The position numbers were made by a program, and so were the translations under genes. This document shows positions 1 to 11,995 of a stretch of 64,000 nucleotides of DNA, piece after piece. The notes beneath the pieces were generated by a model. The model saw nothing but the letters and a program-made list of their open reading frames with translations, ran no database searches and had not been told where the DNA came from. How positions within the stretch are numbered: position 1 is the first letter of the stretch; the number at the start of each line of letters is the position of its first letter. Origin of the DNA: Chamaecrista fasciculata (lineage: Eukaryota; Streptophyta; Magnoliopsida; Fabales; Fabaceae); contig QANZ01020775.1 in the NCBI GenBank assembly GCA_003254925.1, forward strand, positions 44,861 to 108,860, given 5' to 3'.

Positions 1-83
1 AGGACCAATATGGAACAAAAAATAACTGAGGGACCTATTTGGAACAATGAGCATAACAGAGGGACCAAAATATGACTTTGGCC
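1..83. mobile_element. Mutator-like element, right terminal inverted repeat (truncated by window edge)
   Basis: The first 83 bases repeat the phrases 'gggaccaaaa', 'ggaacaa' and 'aataactgagg', and end in ACTTTGGCC. The same sequence forms the right end of the complete MULE ending at 33617 and of the inner inverted repeat ending at 47705. The rest of the element lies left of the window. The candidate TSD (first bases after 83) cannot be checked because the left end is missing. Confidence 0.75.
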
Positions 84-430
84 TTCATAATTATAAAATG
101 TAATGGTGAACCGGATCGAAAAACAACTTCAACTAATAATTTTTATGGAATATTAAACCAATTCCTAAAATATTTACAAGTACTAATTATAATATGATAC
201 GTTGACAAGATAATGGTAATTGATTAGGGTTTGGATTCACCAAGACCAACTCGTCGCCCAGCGTTTGAGTTTTTACCATAACCCCTAGGGTTGATCAACC
301 TCAAATATATTTTATCCACATAGCTAACAAATCCTTTTCTTATATTTGTCCACCCTATTACACTCTTGGATTCTTAGTTCCCAAGTATAATCTGAGGACA
401 TTAATCGTTTTCGTATCAGTGAAAGAAGTT
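84..430. other. Unassigned AT-rich flank
   Basis: There is no coding potential and no clear repeat match within the window. It was contiguous with 9997 onward before the copia element inserted at 431, so part of it may be upstream sequence or 5' UTR of the LINE. This is inference only. Confidence 0.4.
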
Positions 431-435
431 GTCAT

Positions 436-2755
436 TGATGGAGATTGTGCCCGAGTGCCAATCATTTTATAAATATGTTTTGAACATATTAATTAATTTA
501 TAGAGATAAATTAATGGTTATCATATTATTAGCATGTTTACTATGATAACAGTCCGTGATTAATTATATGATAATTAATCTAAAATGTCCCTGGTCGCTC
601 ATTCAAGTGGGAACTTGAAATGAACTAAGACCAGCATGACCTCGGTGCATAGGGATGCATGCACTAGATGCTGGTACGAGAGTCATGGTGCAATTACGTA
701 AGGAGTTACGAGTTGCTGGACTGACCCGGAGAGTCCTGCATGGGTTTTAGTCATTAGCCAGTCTCTCTTGTACACCTGTCACGATGCCCTCAAGACCTGA
801 GGTCTTCAGCATTCCGGCGTTGTAGTTGTCAGACTTTGGCTTAATCTAACGTTACCTGTAGCAGGGTAGCCATAAGGGCTAAGTACGGGTTTGGTTGATT
901 ACCGTGCTGAGGAATATGGTTGACCAAGATGGAATTTTGTCCCTCATAGAGATGAGAGATATTTAACTGGGCCCCTCGATGAGTCTGTCCAAGGAATGTG
1001 TGGCCACACTGGAAATTGGGACTTACTCAAGGAATCGAGAAAGTTGAGGTTTGGATTTTGGATGACTTTCCCATGCCTAATCCATGACCAAAATATCGTA
1101 GGACAAAAAGGGATCTAGACAAGGTGGTACTGAGGTTAAGTCGTTTCGGCGATAAACGATAACTCACGTGTTTTGGGTAGTCGTGATGGCTTGCTAGAGT
1201 CCGCTCTCGACTTGTAAGTCATAGAGATGACTTGCTGCCAACTTCACGTGGGGCCTGCTGGGTCACACACGAGCAGGATCAAGATGCCACATCGGGACAC
1301 GAATTAGGGTTAATTCGTGGGTCACGTAGGTCGGTAGGTGACACCGTTTAAGACATAATTGACTGTCTGGGACATGAAATATTGTCTTAAATAAATATCT
1401 ACAGATATATGATATTTAGTTTTGTGGGACAAATTTAAATATATATATATGATAATTGTTAAATAGATAATTTGATTATGCTATTTACAATTATATTCCT
1501 ATTTATAATATTAGGAATAAATAAATTAAATAAGTTCCTAAAAAGTTAGGAAATTATTGATTTATTAAATTCACTAATATTAGGATAATGGGGATGGAGG
1601 TTGGCGCCTCATGTAAGCTATTTTAATTAATAGAAATGTTTTATTAATTAAAAGTCATGGCTTGAGATTTGAAATTCAAATAGATTTGATCTAGATTTCA
1701 AATGATTGGATTAAATATATTAAGGTAATATTTTAATTCAATAATGTATATATATATGGGTTAGTCGAATTTTAGGTCTAGATTGAATTTAAATATTAGT
1801 GTAATATTTTAATTCAATAAAGACTAAAATTCAAAGTTTAAAAGATTGACTAAAGATATTATGGTAATATCTTAAATCAATATTGTTGGAAAATAACAAA
1901 TTAGTTATAACTACTTAAGAGTTAGGTTTGTTATTTTGATTTATTAAATTCCAACAAAATAAAGGGGACTTGGCGCATGAGGGTAGGATCTTTTGGGAAG
2001 ATTTGATCTTCAAATTTGATTCTCCAAGCTTGCATTTGAATTCAAATTATAATATTAAGGTAATATTATAATTAGGAATTCAAGTCCTAAAATTATGATA
2101 TTATTGTAATCTCATAATTTAATAATTTGATAATCACATAATTTAGGGATTCCCTAATTATAATTATCAAAATCTCAAACCCTATATATATAGAGCTAAA
2201 GTCGACTTAGTGATGAGCCTTATGCACTCTTGAAATTTCGACTTTTCTTAGCTAGTTCACAAGAGCAAAATTCGATTTTGGCTTTTGGTGAAGAGAGAGA
2301 GAAAACACAACCCTAGTTTCCTAGAGAGAGAAAGTGGCGCAAACCTAAAAGGAGTTTTAGGGTTTGTGACAAGGTTGTGTGAGATCAAGAATAGGATTCT
2401 TGATCTAGGCACCATCTGTTCTTGGGAATTCAAGAATTGTTCTTGAATTCAAGAACACCGTAGATAAGGTCCCTGGTTCACTTGGAGAAGTGAAGGAGGC
2501 TAGCACCTAGGCATCTCCAAAACTGTTCGTGTGGATCACCGGCGGAGGGAGCACACTCGGAGTGGACTCCTCAGGATCTTAGACACAAAAGTCGCCGATT
2601 GATTTGGGTAAAATTCTAGTCCTTATACTGATACAGATCCATATAGCGGATTCATTGGGAAAGAAATCACTATGCGCCTAGTTTTATTCTGTTTGTTTAA
2701 ATTTTTAAATTTAAATCCGTTTCCGCTGCGTTGTGTGCGTGGTGATTTCCCAACA
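436..2755 (+). repeat. 5' LTR of the copia element
   Basis: It begins TGATGGAGATTGTGCC and ends TTTCCCAACA, and aligns base for base with 7674-9991. It ends one base before the primer-binding site. A TATA-like run (CCTATATATATAG, 2181-2193) about 1.75 kb into the LTR is the best core-promoter candidate, which would place U3/R in the last quarter. Relatives occur in reverse at 14484-16863, as a fragment at 18600-19545, and as a solo LTR at 24838-27412. Confidence 0.93.
2183..2193 (+). promoter_or_regulatory. Putative TATA box in copia LTR
   Basis: TATATATATAG lies about 570 bases before the LTR end. The 3' LTR has the matching TATATATAG at 9415-9423. The start site is not determined. Confidence 0.5.
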
Positions 2756-2756
2756 G

Positions 2757-2769
2757 TGGTATCAGAGCC
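2757..2769 (+). other. Primer-binding site (initiator Met-tRNA)
   Basis: TGGTATCAGAGCC, one base after the 5' LTR, is the canonical plant copia primer-binding site complementary to the 3' end of initiator methionine tRNA. It fixes the element's orientation as plus and its LTR boundary at 2755. Confidence 0.95.
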
Positions 2770-4308
2770 AGGCTATTTTGGATCTGTGTTAGTTTTGGTG
2801 ATTATACATGTGATGTGTAATGTATGTTTTACCGCTTTTCAATTGGCATGCTTGTTGATGTTTTACGAAAAAAGATCCACCAAAAGTTTTTGGAACTAAT
2901 GTAAAAGGTGAAAATTATATGTATGAGATACATATAAAATCAATATGATTGATTTAAAGTTTTCTTGAAATTTTAGGCATAAAGTCGAAATTCCTTATAA
3001 TTATGATTAAAATTGTTTTAATTATAATTATAAAAGGGTGGCTGGAAATTTATTAAAATTATGAATTTTAAAATTTTCAGGATCAATAATTTAGATTCTT
3101 GAATGTGATTCTTGAATTTTATAATTATTGATAATGGGCCTAAATTTCAAGAATAAGGCATGTTAAAATTGCACAATCCTAATTTAAACACAATACAAAA
3201 TCGGTTTTGATATGTGTTGCAAATATATCGTGTTTGACATAATTGTATGAATGCTTCATATATGTAATTGTGTGGTGTTGGATATGGCTCTAGGTTTTGG
3301 TGTATACGGCCTGCGTGTCGTCTCCCTCTATCCGATGTAATTTTACTTTTCAGTTTATACCTCAATGTAACTAGGGTTTACTCTCTTGTAATTTTACCTT
3401 TTCTTTTTAGAAAAATTCTCTCATTGGCTTGGGAGAATTGTTAGGATAGGTGGGCCATATCTAAACACGGTATATGTTTGCTTTACATTTAGTTTGTATG
3501 TGATACAAAAGCGCTAGATGTATGTTTAGGACGCGATTTTAACATGCTACTTACAATATTAAAACGCTACAACAACGTATACGATACGAGCATGGGATTT
3601 TGCATATGATGCAAGATCCATGCACATGTTTATATGTATGTGATACATGGGGAAATAAACATGTGGCATGACTCGTTTAATTTTAAAAGGAGTTTTAAAA
3701 TTAAACTATAAAACGGAACAATTTTAAATAAAATTAAACCCTTTTAGAAAATCTTAAGTTTTAATGCCATCAATAAAACACCCTGTGGAAATCTTGTTCA
3801 TCATAGAGCGGTGATCGCCCTCCACGGCACGTATCTGTCTTGACCTTGAGGACACACGGGTGAATGGGAGATTCAACGCGACGCCTCGTTGAAGTCTTGG
3901 TATGCTAGATGCGGTGATCGCCCTCCGCGACACGTGTTTAGTAGGCCTTGATGATATGGGGGTTAAAGCTTCGGCCTCGTTGTTTTGAACCTAGCCATTC
4001 AAGAGTTTTATTGTGTGACTTAATGGGGTTATCAAAACGGTTTTGGACCTCAAGGCATTAGATGGGATAAACATGCCATAAAACGTATCATATGATGATA
4101 CAGTCCCATAAAGATCTAAGAGTCACATAGGATGTGATTGGTAAAGAGTTACCTACCTAAATAGCCAAAAGGTGCATGATCGCCCTCCGCGACGGTAAAT
4201 TTTGGTGAAATATGGGTCTTAGCCACTAATAATAAATTTTACTGGGTTTTATAAAATGGTGGATATATATATGCTAATTAAATTCATATCTTTAAATTGT
4301 AGAATCAA
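2770..4308 (+). other. Long untranslated leader before gag, with three copies of a GATCGCCCTCC repeat
   Basis: This 1.5-kb leader has no sustained reading frame. It carries GATCGCCCTCC at about 3813, 3916 and 4178, each followed by CACGG or GCGAC. Being GC-rich in an AT-rich leader makes the repeats stand out. Packaging or translation-control elements usually lie here in LTR elements, but nothing in the sequence proves a role. Confidence 0.6.
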
Positions 4309-5238
4309 ATGGCAATTGATAATTCAACCTTTTCACTGCGACCTATCCTTGAGAAGGATAAGATGACTAGAACGAACTTCCTCGATTGGTTTCGTAATCT
4401 GAGAATTGTTCTCACCTATGAGAGGAGATTGTATGTTATGGACAAACCTATCCCTAAAGAGCCTGCCAAGGGCGCTCCAGGAGCTGGGTGGAGGGCTTAT
4501 GAGAAGCACTTCGACGACTCGCTGGAGGTCTCTTGTCTGATGATAGACACAATGATTCCGGAGCTGCATGAGGGCTTGGATACGTTGATGTCATATGAGA
4601 TGATGATGCGTCTCAAGGAAATGTTCCGTTACCAAATCAGACAAGATAGATATGAGACCACAAAGGCTCTTATGTCTCGCAATATGGCTGAAGGTGAATC
4701 TGTTGGTTACCATGTCACTAAGATGAGAGGGTACAAAGATCATCTTGATAGGCTGGGATTCCCTATTCCACCTGAGTTTGCCACTGGTATAATCCTGTGC
4801 TCACTGCCTAAGAGCTATGACTCGTTCGTCAAAAGCTTCTATAGGAGAGGAACAGAGAAGACAATTTCTGAGTTGCATGGAATGCTCAAGTCAGTTGAGG
4901 CATCCCTGATTCAGAAAAGGGAAAGGAAATTGAAGGGCAAAGGAAAGAGAAAGGGAATCGAGCTGGATGGTGAGACCAAGCCAGAGGACGACCCTCATCA
5001 ACCACCTGCCAAGGAGGCAAAACCCTCAGAGGAAGTATTCTGTTCTTTCTGTCAAGTGTCAGGACACGCGGTGAGAAAGTGCAAATACTACTGGGAAGAT
5101 CAAAAGAAGAATAAGTGGGTTATGCCCTCTACTTCAGGTATCTTTGTTATAAATGTCCTTTTTCTACTTAAACCACTTAAGTATTGGATACGATATGTGG
5201 TTCTCACATTTGATGTGCAGGGTCTTCAGAGACGGTAG
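4309..5238 (+). CDS. gag: Copia Gag polyprotein (UBN2-type, CCHC zinc knuckle)
   Basis: This is an uninterrupted 309-residue frame. Gag forms the retrotransposon's cytoplasmic particle and binds its RNA. The N-terminus (FSLRPILEKDKM...NFLDWFRNLRIVL) and the middle (about residues 40-200) match the copia gag UBN2 family. A basic stretch (about 200-220, rich in K and R) precedes a zinc knuckle, CSFCQVSGHAVRKC, at about 246-259, with C-X2-C-X4-H-X4-C spacing intact. The start is the first ATG after the leader and gives the usual gag N-terminus. The last ~35 codons after STSGIFVI do not look like the protease (LDTGC) expected next, so the protease is lost and the frame drifts into a non-homologous tail. 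Stops follow immediately. Gag is the only intact coding unit of this element. Confidence 0.93.
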   Translation: MAIDNSTFSLRPILEKDKMTRTNFLDWFRNLRIVLTYERRLYVMDKPIPKEPAKGAPGAGWRAYEKHFDDSLEVSCLMIDTMIPELHEGLDTLMSYEMMMRLKEMFRYQIRQDRYETTKALMSRNMAEGESVGYHVTKMRGYKDHLDRLGFPIPPEFATGIILCSLPKSYDSFVKSFYRRGTEKTISELHGMLKSVEASLIQKRERKLKGKGKRKGIELDGETKPEDDPHQPPAKEAKPSEEVFCSFCQVSGHAVRKCKYYWEDQKKNKWVMPSTSGIFVINVLFLLKPLKYWIRYVVLTFDVQGLQRR

Positions 5239-7670
5239 AAAACGAGGACGAAAGCGATATGGACCTAGAAATGGACAATGGAGCAAAGGTTGCTGCCGTT
5301 GCTGCTAAAGGAACATGAGAGCTTGGATTGCCCCTTAGGGCTAGTTTATTGTTATTCTTTAAGTTTGAACATTTTTCTCCTTATGTGGATAAGGAAGATT
5401 TTATGTGTAAACTTTAAAGATTGGTTTCTATTTTAATAAAGTAATGTTTATTTGCTTATGTGATTTGCAAATGCATTCATTATGTCTTAAACTAGAAACA
5501 ATAACAATATTTATAACATTGATACAAAGGGGATTTAGATTAGCGAATCTAATCCTGTACACTTTTGGCAATTCACGTTTTGGCCATACAAACGAGAAAC
5601 GCCTTGAGAAGCTTCATATAGATGAACTTCTAAAGCTCACATGATTTGGAATCATATGATGCTTGCAAGTCTTGTTTAAAATGGAAAGATGACAAGAGGC
5701 ATTCCTCTAGTGACCGCAGTAATAGAATGTTTGACTTTGTGGGGATCATACATGGTTGATGTTTGTGGACCCATAAGTATCTAAGCTAAAAGTAATAACT
5801 CTTACTAACCGCTTCAAAAGGCTAGATCTACGGCTACCTTTTGAAGCACAAGTCAGAGACCTTTTGAAATAGAGATTTCAAAGTGAAGTAGAGAACTAAC
5901 TTTACTTGAAAATCTAATTCCTTCGATTCGATCGAGAGGAAGAACATTTGAGTCAAGATATTGTTAATCATCCTAGAAGCTGTGAGATAGTCTCACAACT
6001 TGCTCTTTCTAAAACCCCATAAAGGATGACGTTTTGAGAAAAGGTATCAAACCCTATTTGATAAGGTTCGATCTATGATGAGTCAAATTGATCTTCTGCC
6101 AACCTCTAAAGGGTGTGCTCTTGAAGCTGTTGACTTCACACTTAACCGTTTCGTCTAGGAGACACCATATAAGATATGGTATGGGAAGAGTCCCATAAAT
6201 GTTTTGTCTCAATTTTGAAGACGTCAAGTTTGTAATAAGCCAAGGGCAGATTATAAACTGTCTTCAAAAACCCACTATTATGTGCTTGTGGGATACCCTA
6301 AGAAAACAAGAGGGGATATCAAGTCAACTACCCACCTGATTACAAAGGGTTTGTAGTCAGAGATGAATACCTTTAAAAGGGGATTCGTGTTTCCAAAAGA
6401 AACAGTGGGAGTAAGATGAATCTTGAAAGAGTTCAAGATCCACAAGACACTTGAGAGGCGCAGACGAAAATGAGAGAAGATCCACAAGGTGTTGTGGAAG
6501 CTCCTCTAAAACATAAGGACAACGAAGTTCTGATAGAACACGTTCTCAGTTTCAAAGATGGGGATCTTTGGTCATTGAGAGCAGGGATGTGTTGCTCTTG
6601 GAGCGTGGTGAGCCCGCCACCTATCGAGAAACTTTTATCACTATTTTGATAAAGGTGTCAAAGGAGTTTGGCTTCTTACAAAACCTTGATGAGTCCTGTG
6701 TTTACAAGAAGGTTAGTGTGAGCATGATTGTATTCTTGGTGCCATATGTCGTTGACATATTGCTAGTCGAAGGTGACATTGCTATCTTAAAGATTGTGAA
6801 TCTTAGATGAGTAAATCACTTTCGATGAAGGACATATAAGAAGAAGAGATCTATAGAGATAGTTCTCGGGGAGCTTCTTGAATTGAGTCAAAGTAAGTTC
6901 TTGGATAAGATACTGAAGGAGTTCAGTATGCGAGATTTCAAGAAGAGATTCATGCCGATGAATCAAGTTGTGGTCCTTAGCAAGAATCAGTGTTTCCTGA
7001 GACACATGATGAGCAAGGACACATGAGTGGCATCCCTTATGCTTTGGCAAAAGGATCCATCATGCTGTACTAGACTCAACATAACATTTGCCCTATGAAT
7101 GACGAGCTGTGAACCTGTTGAGGTTCGCTGGGAAGCTGTCATTAAGGTCCTTGAGTACTTAAGAAGCACTAAGGACAAATTCTTGGTTTACGGTAGAATT
7201 AATGTGTAAAGTATTACACAGAAGCCCATTATTCAAGCCAACCAAGATTGATCGCGGTGATGAAAAGGTGTATTCCCTGAACATAGCAATCGTAAGTTGG
7301 AATGGTTCCAAGCAGAGTACGATTACTGATTCTACAAAGAATGTGTTAGTCGCGTGGAGACGCAGACTGTAAAAACTAGTGTCTGAAGTACACTTGGTGG
7401 TCACCCTGTAGAGACAGGAAGGCACCAAATGGGAAGGAGTTCCCCACTGATGTTCCGACAGTGATAAGCACTCAGACAGGATCACCTAAAGATGGTGATA
7501 TTAAGATATGGAAAAGAAGCATTCGAGGATGTTTTGCCAATCCTCTGAAAGAAACCCGAGCACAGGTCTTACATAAGTATTATGTAATGTCAAGTGGGAA
7601 TTAGACACATTAATGGATGTTCCTAGCGTAGGAACAGTTTGATTAATGATTGTACCTAGTGCAAGTGGGA
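5239..7670 (+). pseudogene. Decayed copia pol (integrase, reverse transcriptase and RNase H remnants)
   Basis: Fragments are in copia order but in several frames and broken by many stops. A GAG-pre-integrase piece (FGHTNEKRLEKLH) is near 5580-5640. Integrase-core remnants (LLKHKSE, then ETPYKIWYGK near 6160) extend to about 6330. A short reverse-transcriptase part (EFGFLQN..DESCVYKK) is at 6668-6720. RNase H-side fragments run to about 7480. Most of the reverse transcriptase palm, including the region upstream of EFGFLQN, is deleted. The catalytic site reads YVVDILL where the related copy at 17.9 kb has FVDDILL, so the metal-binding aspartates are disrupted. No protease can be found. This element could not supply its own enzymes. 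Confidence 0.85.
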
Positions 7671-7673
7671 GTT

Positions 7674-9991
7674 TGATGGAGATTGTGCCCTAGGGCCAAT
7701 CATTTTATAAATATGTTTTGAACATATTAATTAATTTATAGAGATAAATTAATGGTTATCATATTATTAACATGTTTACTATGATAACAGTCCGTGATTA
7801 ATTATATGATAATTAATCTAAAATGTCCCTGGTCGCTCATTCAAGTGGGAACTTGAAATGAACTAAGACCAGCATGACCTTGGTGCATAGGGATGCATGC
7901 ACTAGATGCTGGTACGAGAGTCATGGTGCAATTACGTAAGGAGTTACGAGTTGCTGGACTGACCCGGAGAGTCCTGCATGGGTTTTAGTCATTAGCCAGT
8001 CTCTCCTGTACACCTGTCACGATGCCCTCAAGACCTGAGGTCTTCATCATTCCGGCGTTGTAGTTGTCAGACTTTGGTTTAGTCTAACGTTACTCGTAGC
8101 AGGGTAGCCATAAGGGCTAAGTACGGGTTTGGTTGATTACCGTGCTGAGGAATATGGTTGACCAAGATGGAATTTTGTCCCTCATAGAGATGAGAGATAT
8201 TTAACTGGGCCCCTCGATGAGTCTGTCCAAGGAATGTGTGGCCACACTGGAAATTGGGACTTACTCAAGGAATCGAGAAAGTTAAGGTTTGGATTTTGGA
8301 TGACTTTCCCGTGCCTAATCCATGACCAAAATATCGTAGGACAAAAAGGGATCTAGACAAGGTGGTAATGAGGTTAAGTCGTTTCGGCGATAAACGATAA
8401 CTCACGTGTTTTGGGTAGTCGTGATGGCTTGCTAGAGCCCGCTCTCGACTTGTAAGTCATAGGGATGACTTGCTGCCAACTTCACGTGGGGCCTGCTGGG
8501 TCACATACGAGCATGATCAAGATGCCACATCGGGACACGAATTAGGGTTAATTCGGGGGTCACGTAGGTGACACCGTTTAAGACATAATTGACTGTCTGG
8601 GACATGAAATATTGTCTTAAATAAATATCTACAGATATATGATATTTAGATTTGTGGAACAAATTTAAATATATATATGATAATTGTTAAATAGATAATT
8701 TGATTATGTTATTTACAATTATATTCCTATTTATAATATTAGGAATAAATAAATTAGATAAGTTTCCTAAAAGTTAGGAAATTATTGATTTATTAAATTC
8801 ACTAATATTAGGATAAATAGGAATGAGGTTGGCGCCTAATATAGGCCTATTTTAATTAATAGAAATGTTTTATTAATTAAAAGTCATGGCTTGAGATTTG
8901 AAATTCAAATAGATTTGATCTAGATTTCAAATGATTGGATTAAATATATTAAGGTAATATTTTAATTCAATAATATATATATATATATGGGTTAGTCGAA
9001 TTTTAGGTCTAGTTTGAATTTAAATATTAGTGTAATATTTTAATTCAATAAAGACTAAAATTCAAGATTTAAAAGATTGACTAAAGATATTATGGTAATA
9101 TCTTAAATCAATATTGTTGGAAAATAACAAATTAGTTATAACTACCTAAGAGTTAGGTTTGTTATTTTGATTTATTAAATTCCAACAAAATAGGGGAGGA
9201 CTTGGCGCATGAGCTAGGGTATCTTTTGGAAGATTTGATCTTCCAATTTGATTCTCCAAGATTGCATTTGAATTCAAATTATAATATTAAGGTAATATTA
9301 TAATTAGGAATTCAAGTCCTAAAATTATGATATTATTGTAATCTCATAATTTAATAATTTGATAATCATATAATTTAGGGATTCCCTAATTATAATTATC
9401 AAAACCTCAAACCCTATATATAGATACTAGCTAAAGTCGACTTTAAGCAAGCCTCATGCTCACTTGGAATTTTCGACTTTTCTCACCCATATTCACAAGA
9501 GCAAAATCGGTTTTGAGTCTTGGTGAAGAGAGAGAGAAAACACAACCCTAGTTTTCCTAGAGAGAGAAAGTGGCGCAAACCTAAAAGGAGTTTTAGGGTT
9601 TGTGACAAGGTTGTGTGAGATCAAGAATAGGATTCTTGATCTAGGCGCCATCTGTTCTTGGGAATTCAAGAATTGTTCTTGAATTAAAGAACACCGTAGA
9701 TAAGGTCCCTGGTTCACTTGGAGAAGTGAAGGAGGCTAACACCTAGGCATCTCCAAAACTGTTCGTGTGGATCACCGGCGGAGGGAGCACACTCGGAGTG
9801 GATTCCTCAGGATCGTAGACACAAAACTCGCCGATTGATTTGGGTAAAATTCTAGTCCTTATACTGATACAGATCCATATAGCGGATTCATTGGGAAAGA
9901 AATCACTATGCGCCTAGTTTTATTCTATTTGTTTAAATTTTTAAATTTAAATTCGTTTCCGCTGCGTTGTGTGGGTGGTGATTTCCCAATA
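7674..9991 (+). repeat. 3' LTR of the copia element
   Basis: It matches 436-2755 throughout. It starts TGATGGAGATTG and ends CCCAATA, where the 5' LTR has CCCAACA, so the terminal CA has mutated to TA. Small indels distinguish it from the 5' LTR, for example loss of a short GTCGGTAGGT-like stretch near 8570. The TSD GTCAT follows directly. Confidence 0.93.
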
Positions 9992-10334
9992 GTCATATCA
10001 TTTTCCTGGATCGAACAAGGCAGGTGCGAGTGGTTTTACCAGATCTGGTGGATTTCTCAGGTCATGCGCCGTTTCCCGGTCCCAAAGTTAATCATTTTGC
10101 AAGATCCCCCAGATAAGTTATTAATTATCTTTTGTTTTTTAATTTCTTACCTTTCCAGTGATTGGTTGTTGGTTTAGTGTCTTATTGGTTTTGTATGAGC
10201 ATTTATTGCTTTGTATTCGTTTTGTAGTCTCTTAATTACGTTGTTAATCCTCAGTCGCTATTTGTTAATTGTTATCTTTTAGACCACTTTTTAGCTCAGC
10301 CCTTAATTTGGTGTTTTCCGATATGACTCTGAGT

Positions 10335-10607
10335 ATCCACCCGTTTCGCGTTGCTCTCTCCCTTTTCTCTATGCCGATTAAGTTTCTGACCGTGCGGCTA
10401 CTCTTCGTTTTTCCTCTTCTTTGTTTCTGGCATTAGCTCTTTCGCCCTTTCATTGGTCCTCTTCCCTAGCGTTTTTTTTTAGTATGACAACGAAGTCTTT
10501 ATATAGGAATAAAAATTATCTTTCTAAATCACACAGACTAATTAACACCTCTTTAAAGTTCTCAGACCAATCCACCCGTTTCGCGTTGCTCTCTCCCTTT
10601 TCTCTAT
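10335..10607 (+). repeat. 38-bp direct repeat in the LINE 5' region
   Basis: The same 38 bases, starting ATCCACCCGTTTCGCG and ending CTCTCTAT in spirit (pyrimidine-rich, TCTCTCCC core), occur at 10335-10372 and 10570-10607, spaced 235 bases apart. A repeated 5' UTR block would fit tandem promoter modules of a LINE, but this is not shown. Confidence 0.7.
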
Positions 10608-10639
10608 TCAGGCTCAGAATTGAAATTAGACGAGGTTGA

Positions 10640-11995
10640 GGATATGGAAAATGCTTGAAATCCTCGATCCCCACCACGCAGGAGAATTGCTCGAGGACCT
10701 ATGTTCCGGGTCAACAATGAAACTACGGAGGAGTATCGAAGGTTCTGGACTAATTTTCTAGTATGTACCTTCATGGATTCACTTAAGTTTGGCACCAGAA
10801 GACTTTAATCTTTTATCTATGCTTTTTGGCAACTTTGTGGTCAAGCCATGGTGGTATGGGCAAGTAAGCGCAACTATGTTATACATTTCTCTAATGAGGA
10901 GGATCGCTTGTTTGTCCAACGTGAAGGTCGATGGTCCATGCAAGGACTTTTCTATTATGCTCCTTGGGAGCCCAATCTTGTTATGTCTGACTACAGAATT
11001 TCTGATTTCCCTGTTTCGGGTCTAGTTGTAGGGCCTTCCTTTTGAATTCTAGATGCCTGAAATTGCTAGAGCTTTAGGAAGCATTCTTGGAGAAGTCTTG
11101 GACGTGGATTGGACCCCTCTATCCCACGTAATTAAAGATTCATGAGGATTAGAGTTCGTATTCCAATACACCAACCTCTGCTCATGGGCTTCGTCCTCAG
11201 TACAGATACTACTAGAACCCTTTGGATTCAATGTAGGTATGAGAGGACTTTTCGTTTATGTTTTGGATGTGGGAGAATTGTCCATACCTCCCCCATATGC
11301 AGTTGGTCGGAGCCAAGAAGGGCTTTTGCTCTCTATGACCAAATGAACATCATCAATCAATTTATTACTCAGGAGGCTGGTTATATAGTTACCCATTTTC
11401 ATTTTGTTAAGGAAGCAGGATCCTTCCTAAATAATGGAAATAGAATAACCACTCGGATTTCCAAAATAAACACACCTAATGGGGTGGACCTCAGACCAAA
11501 GAAGCTCCATGTTATGACCTATGACTATGATCCTATGGTTTTTTTTATGAGCAGGGTGAATTTGCAAATCACTCCAACTCAGGAATCCCTCATAACAATT
11601 TCAATGGACCACACCCACCATATTCGTTGGAAATTCCTGGGGATGAAGAAGAAGATTTTATGGAAGAAGAAAATGATTTGGAAATTTTTGCTAATCATGA
11701 TGAGACAGATTCTGAACCTCCTGATTAGGATGGAACTCAAGATTAGCAAGTCCCAGAGTTGCAGAACAATAATTTGATAAATGATCAAGTGGAGGATCAA
11801 GTAGTTCCTTTAGTGGAGCTTAAAAATGGAAATAATCTTCGTAATCCAAACATTATTAGTGTGGAAGAAATGGAGGAAATAGAAGCGGACCAGGAGGACC
11901 ACCATGTTACAGCCACTTTCTATTCGACTCATCATGCCCATATTTTCCCTCTACCTCATCAAGGTATCATTCACTTCCTTGAGCAACAAGACTGA
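10640..11995 (+). pseudogene. LINE ORF1 remnant (DUF4283 plus zinc knuckle)
   Basis: ORF1 proteins of plant LINEs bind the element RNA. In one frame, 10848-11045 reads like the DUF4283 domain (WASKRNYVIHFSNEEDR, then GRWSMQGLFYYAPWEP). In the next frame, 11142-11777 has the downstream zf-CCHC_4 region, with YERTFRLCFGCGRIVHTSPIC giving C-X2-C-X4-H-X4-C at about 11244-11285. An acidic tail follows (VEEMEEIEADQED, near 11860-11900). At least two frameshifts separate these blocks, so no functional protein is encoded. The pairing with an ORF2 endonuclease and reverse transcriptase downstream supports the LINE assignment over a host zinc-knuckle gene. Confidence 0.75.

Larger units (their letters stand above)
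431..9996 (+). mobile_element. Complete Ty1-copia LTR retrotransposon with intact gag and defective pol
   Basis: Two LTRs of about 2.32 kb (436-2755 and 7674-9991) flank a 4.9-kb interior. The 5-bp TSD GTCAT is at 431-435 and 9992-9996. A primer-binding site matching initiator Met-tRNA follows the 5' LTR directly. A purine-rich stretch (AAGTGGGAG) lies just before the 3' LTR. The interior holds one open gag and a pol riddled with stops, in copia order (gag, integrase, reverse transcriptase, RNase H). By eye the two LTRs differ at only about a dozen positions in their first ~700 bases. The target is either the LINE 5' region or sequence just upstream of it. Confidence 0.95.

Noticed and set aside
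2672-2899. 75-codon frame crossing the LTR 3' end and primer site; similar frame at 9908
   Set aside because: It runs through the LTR boundary and primer-binding site, and the copy in the 3' LTR diverges at once after the LTR. These are chance frames in noncoding LTR.
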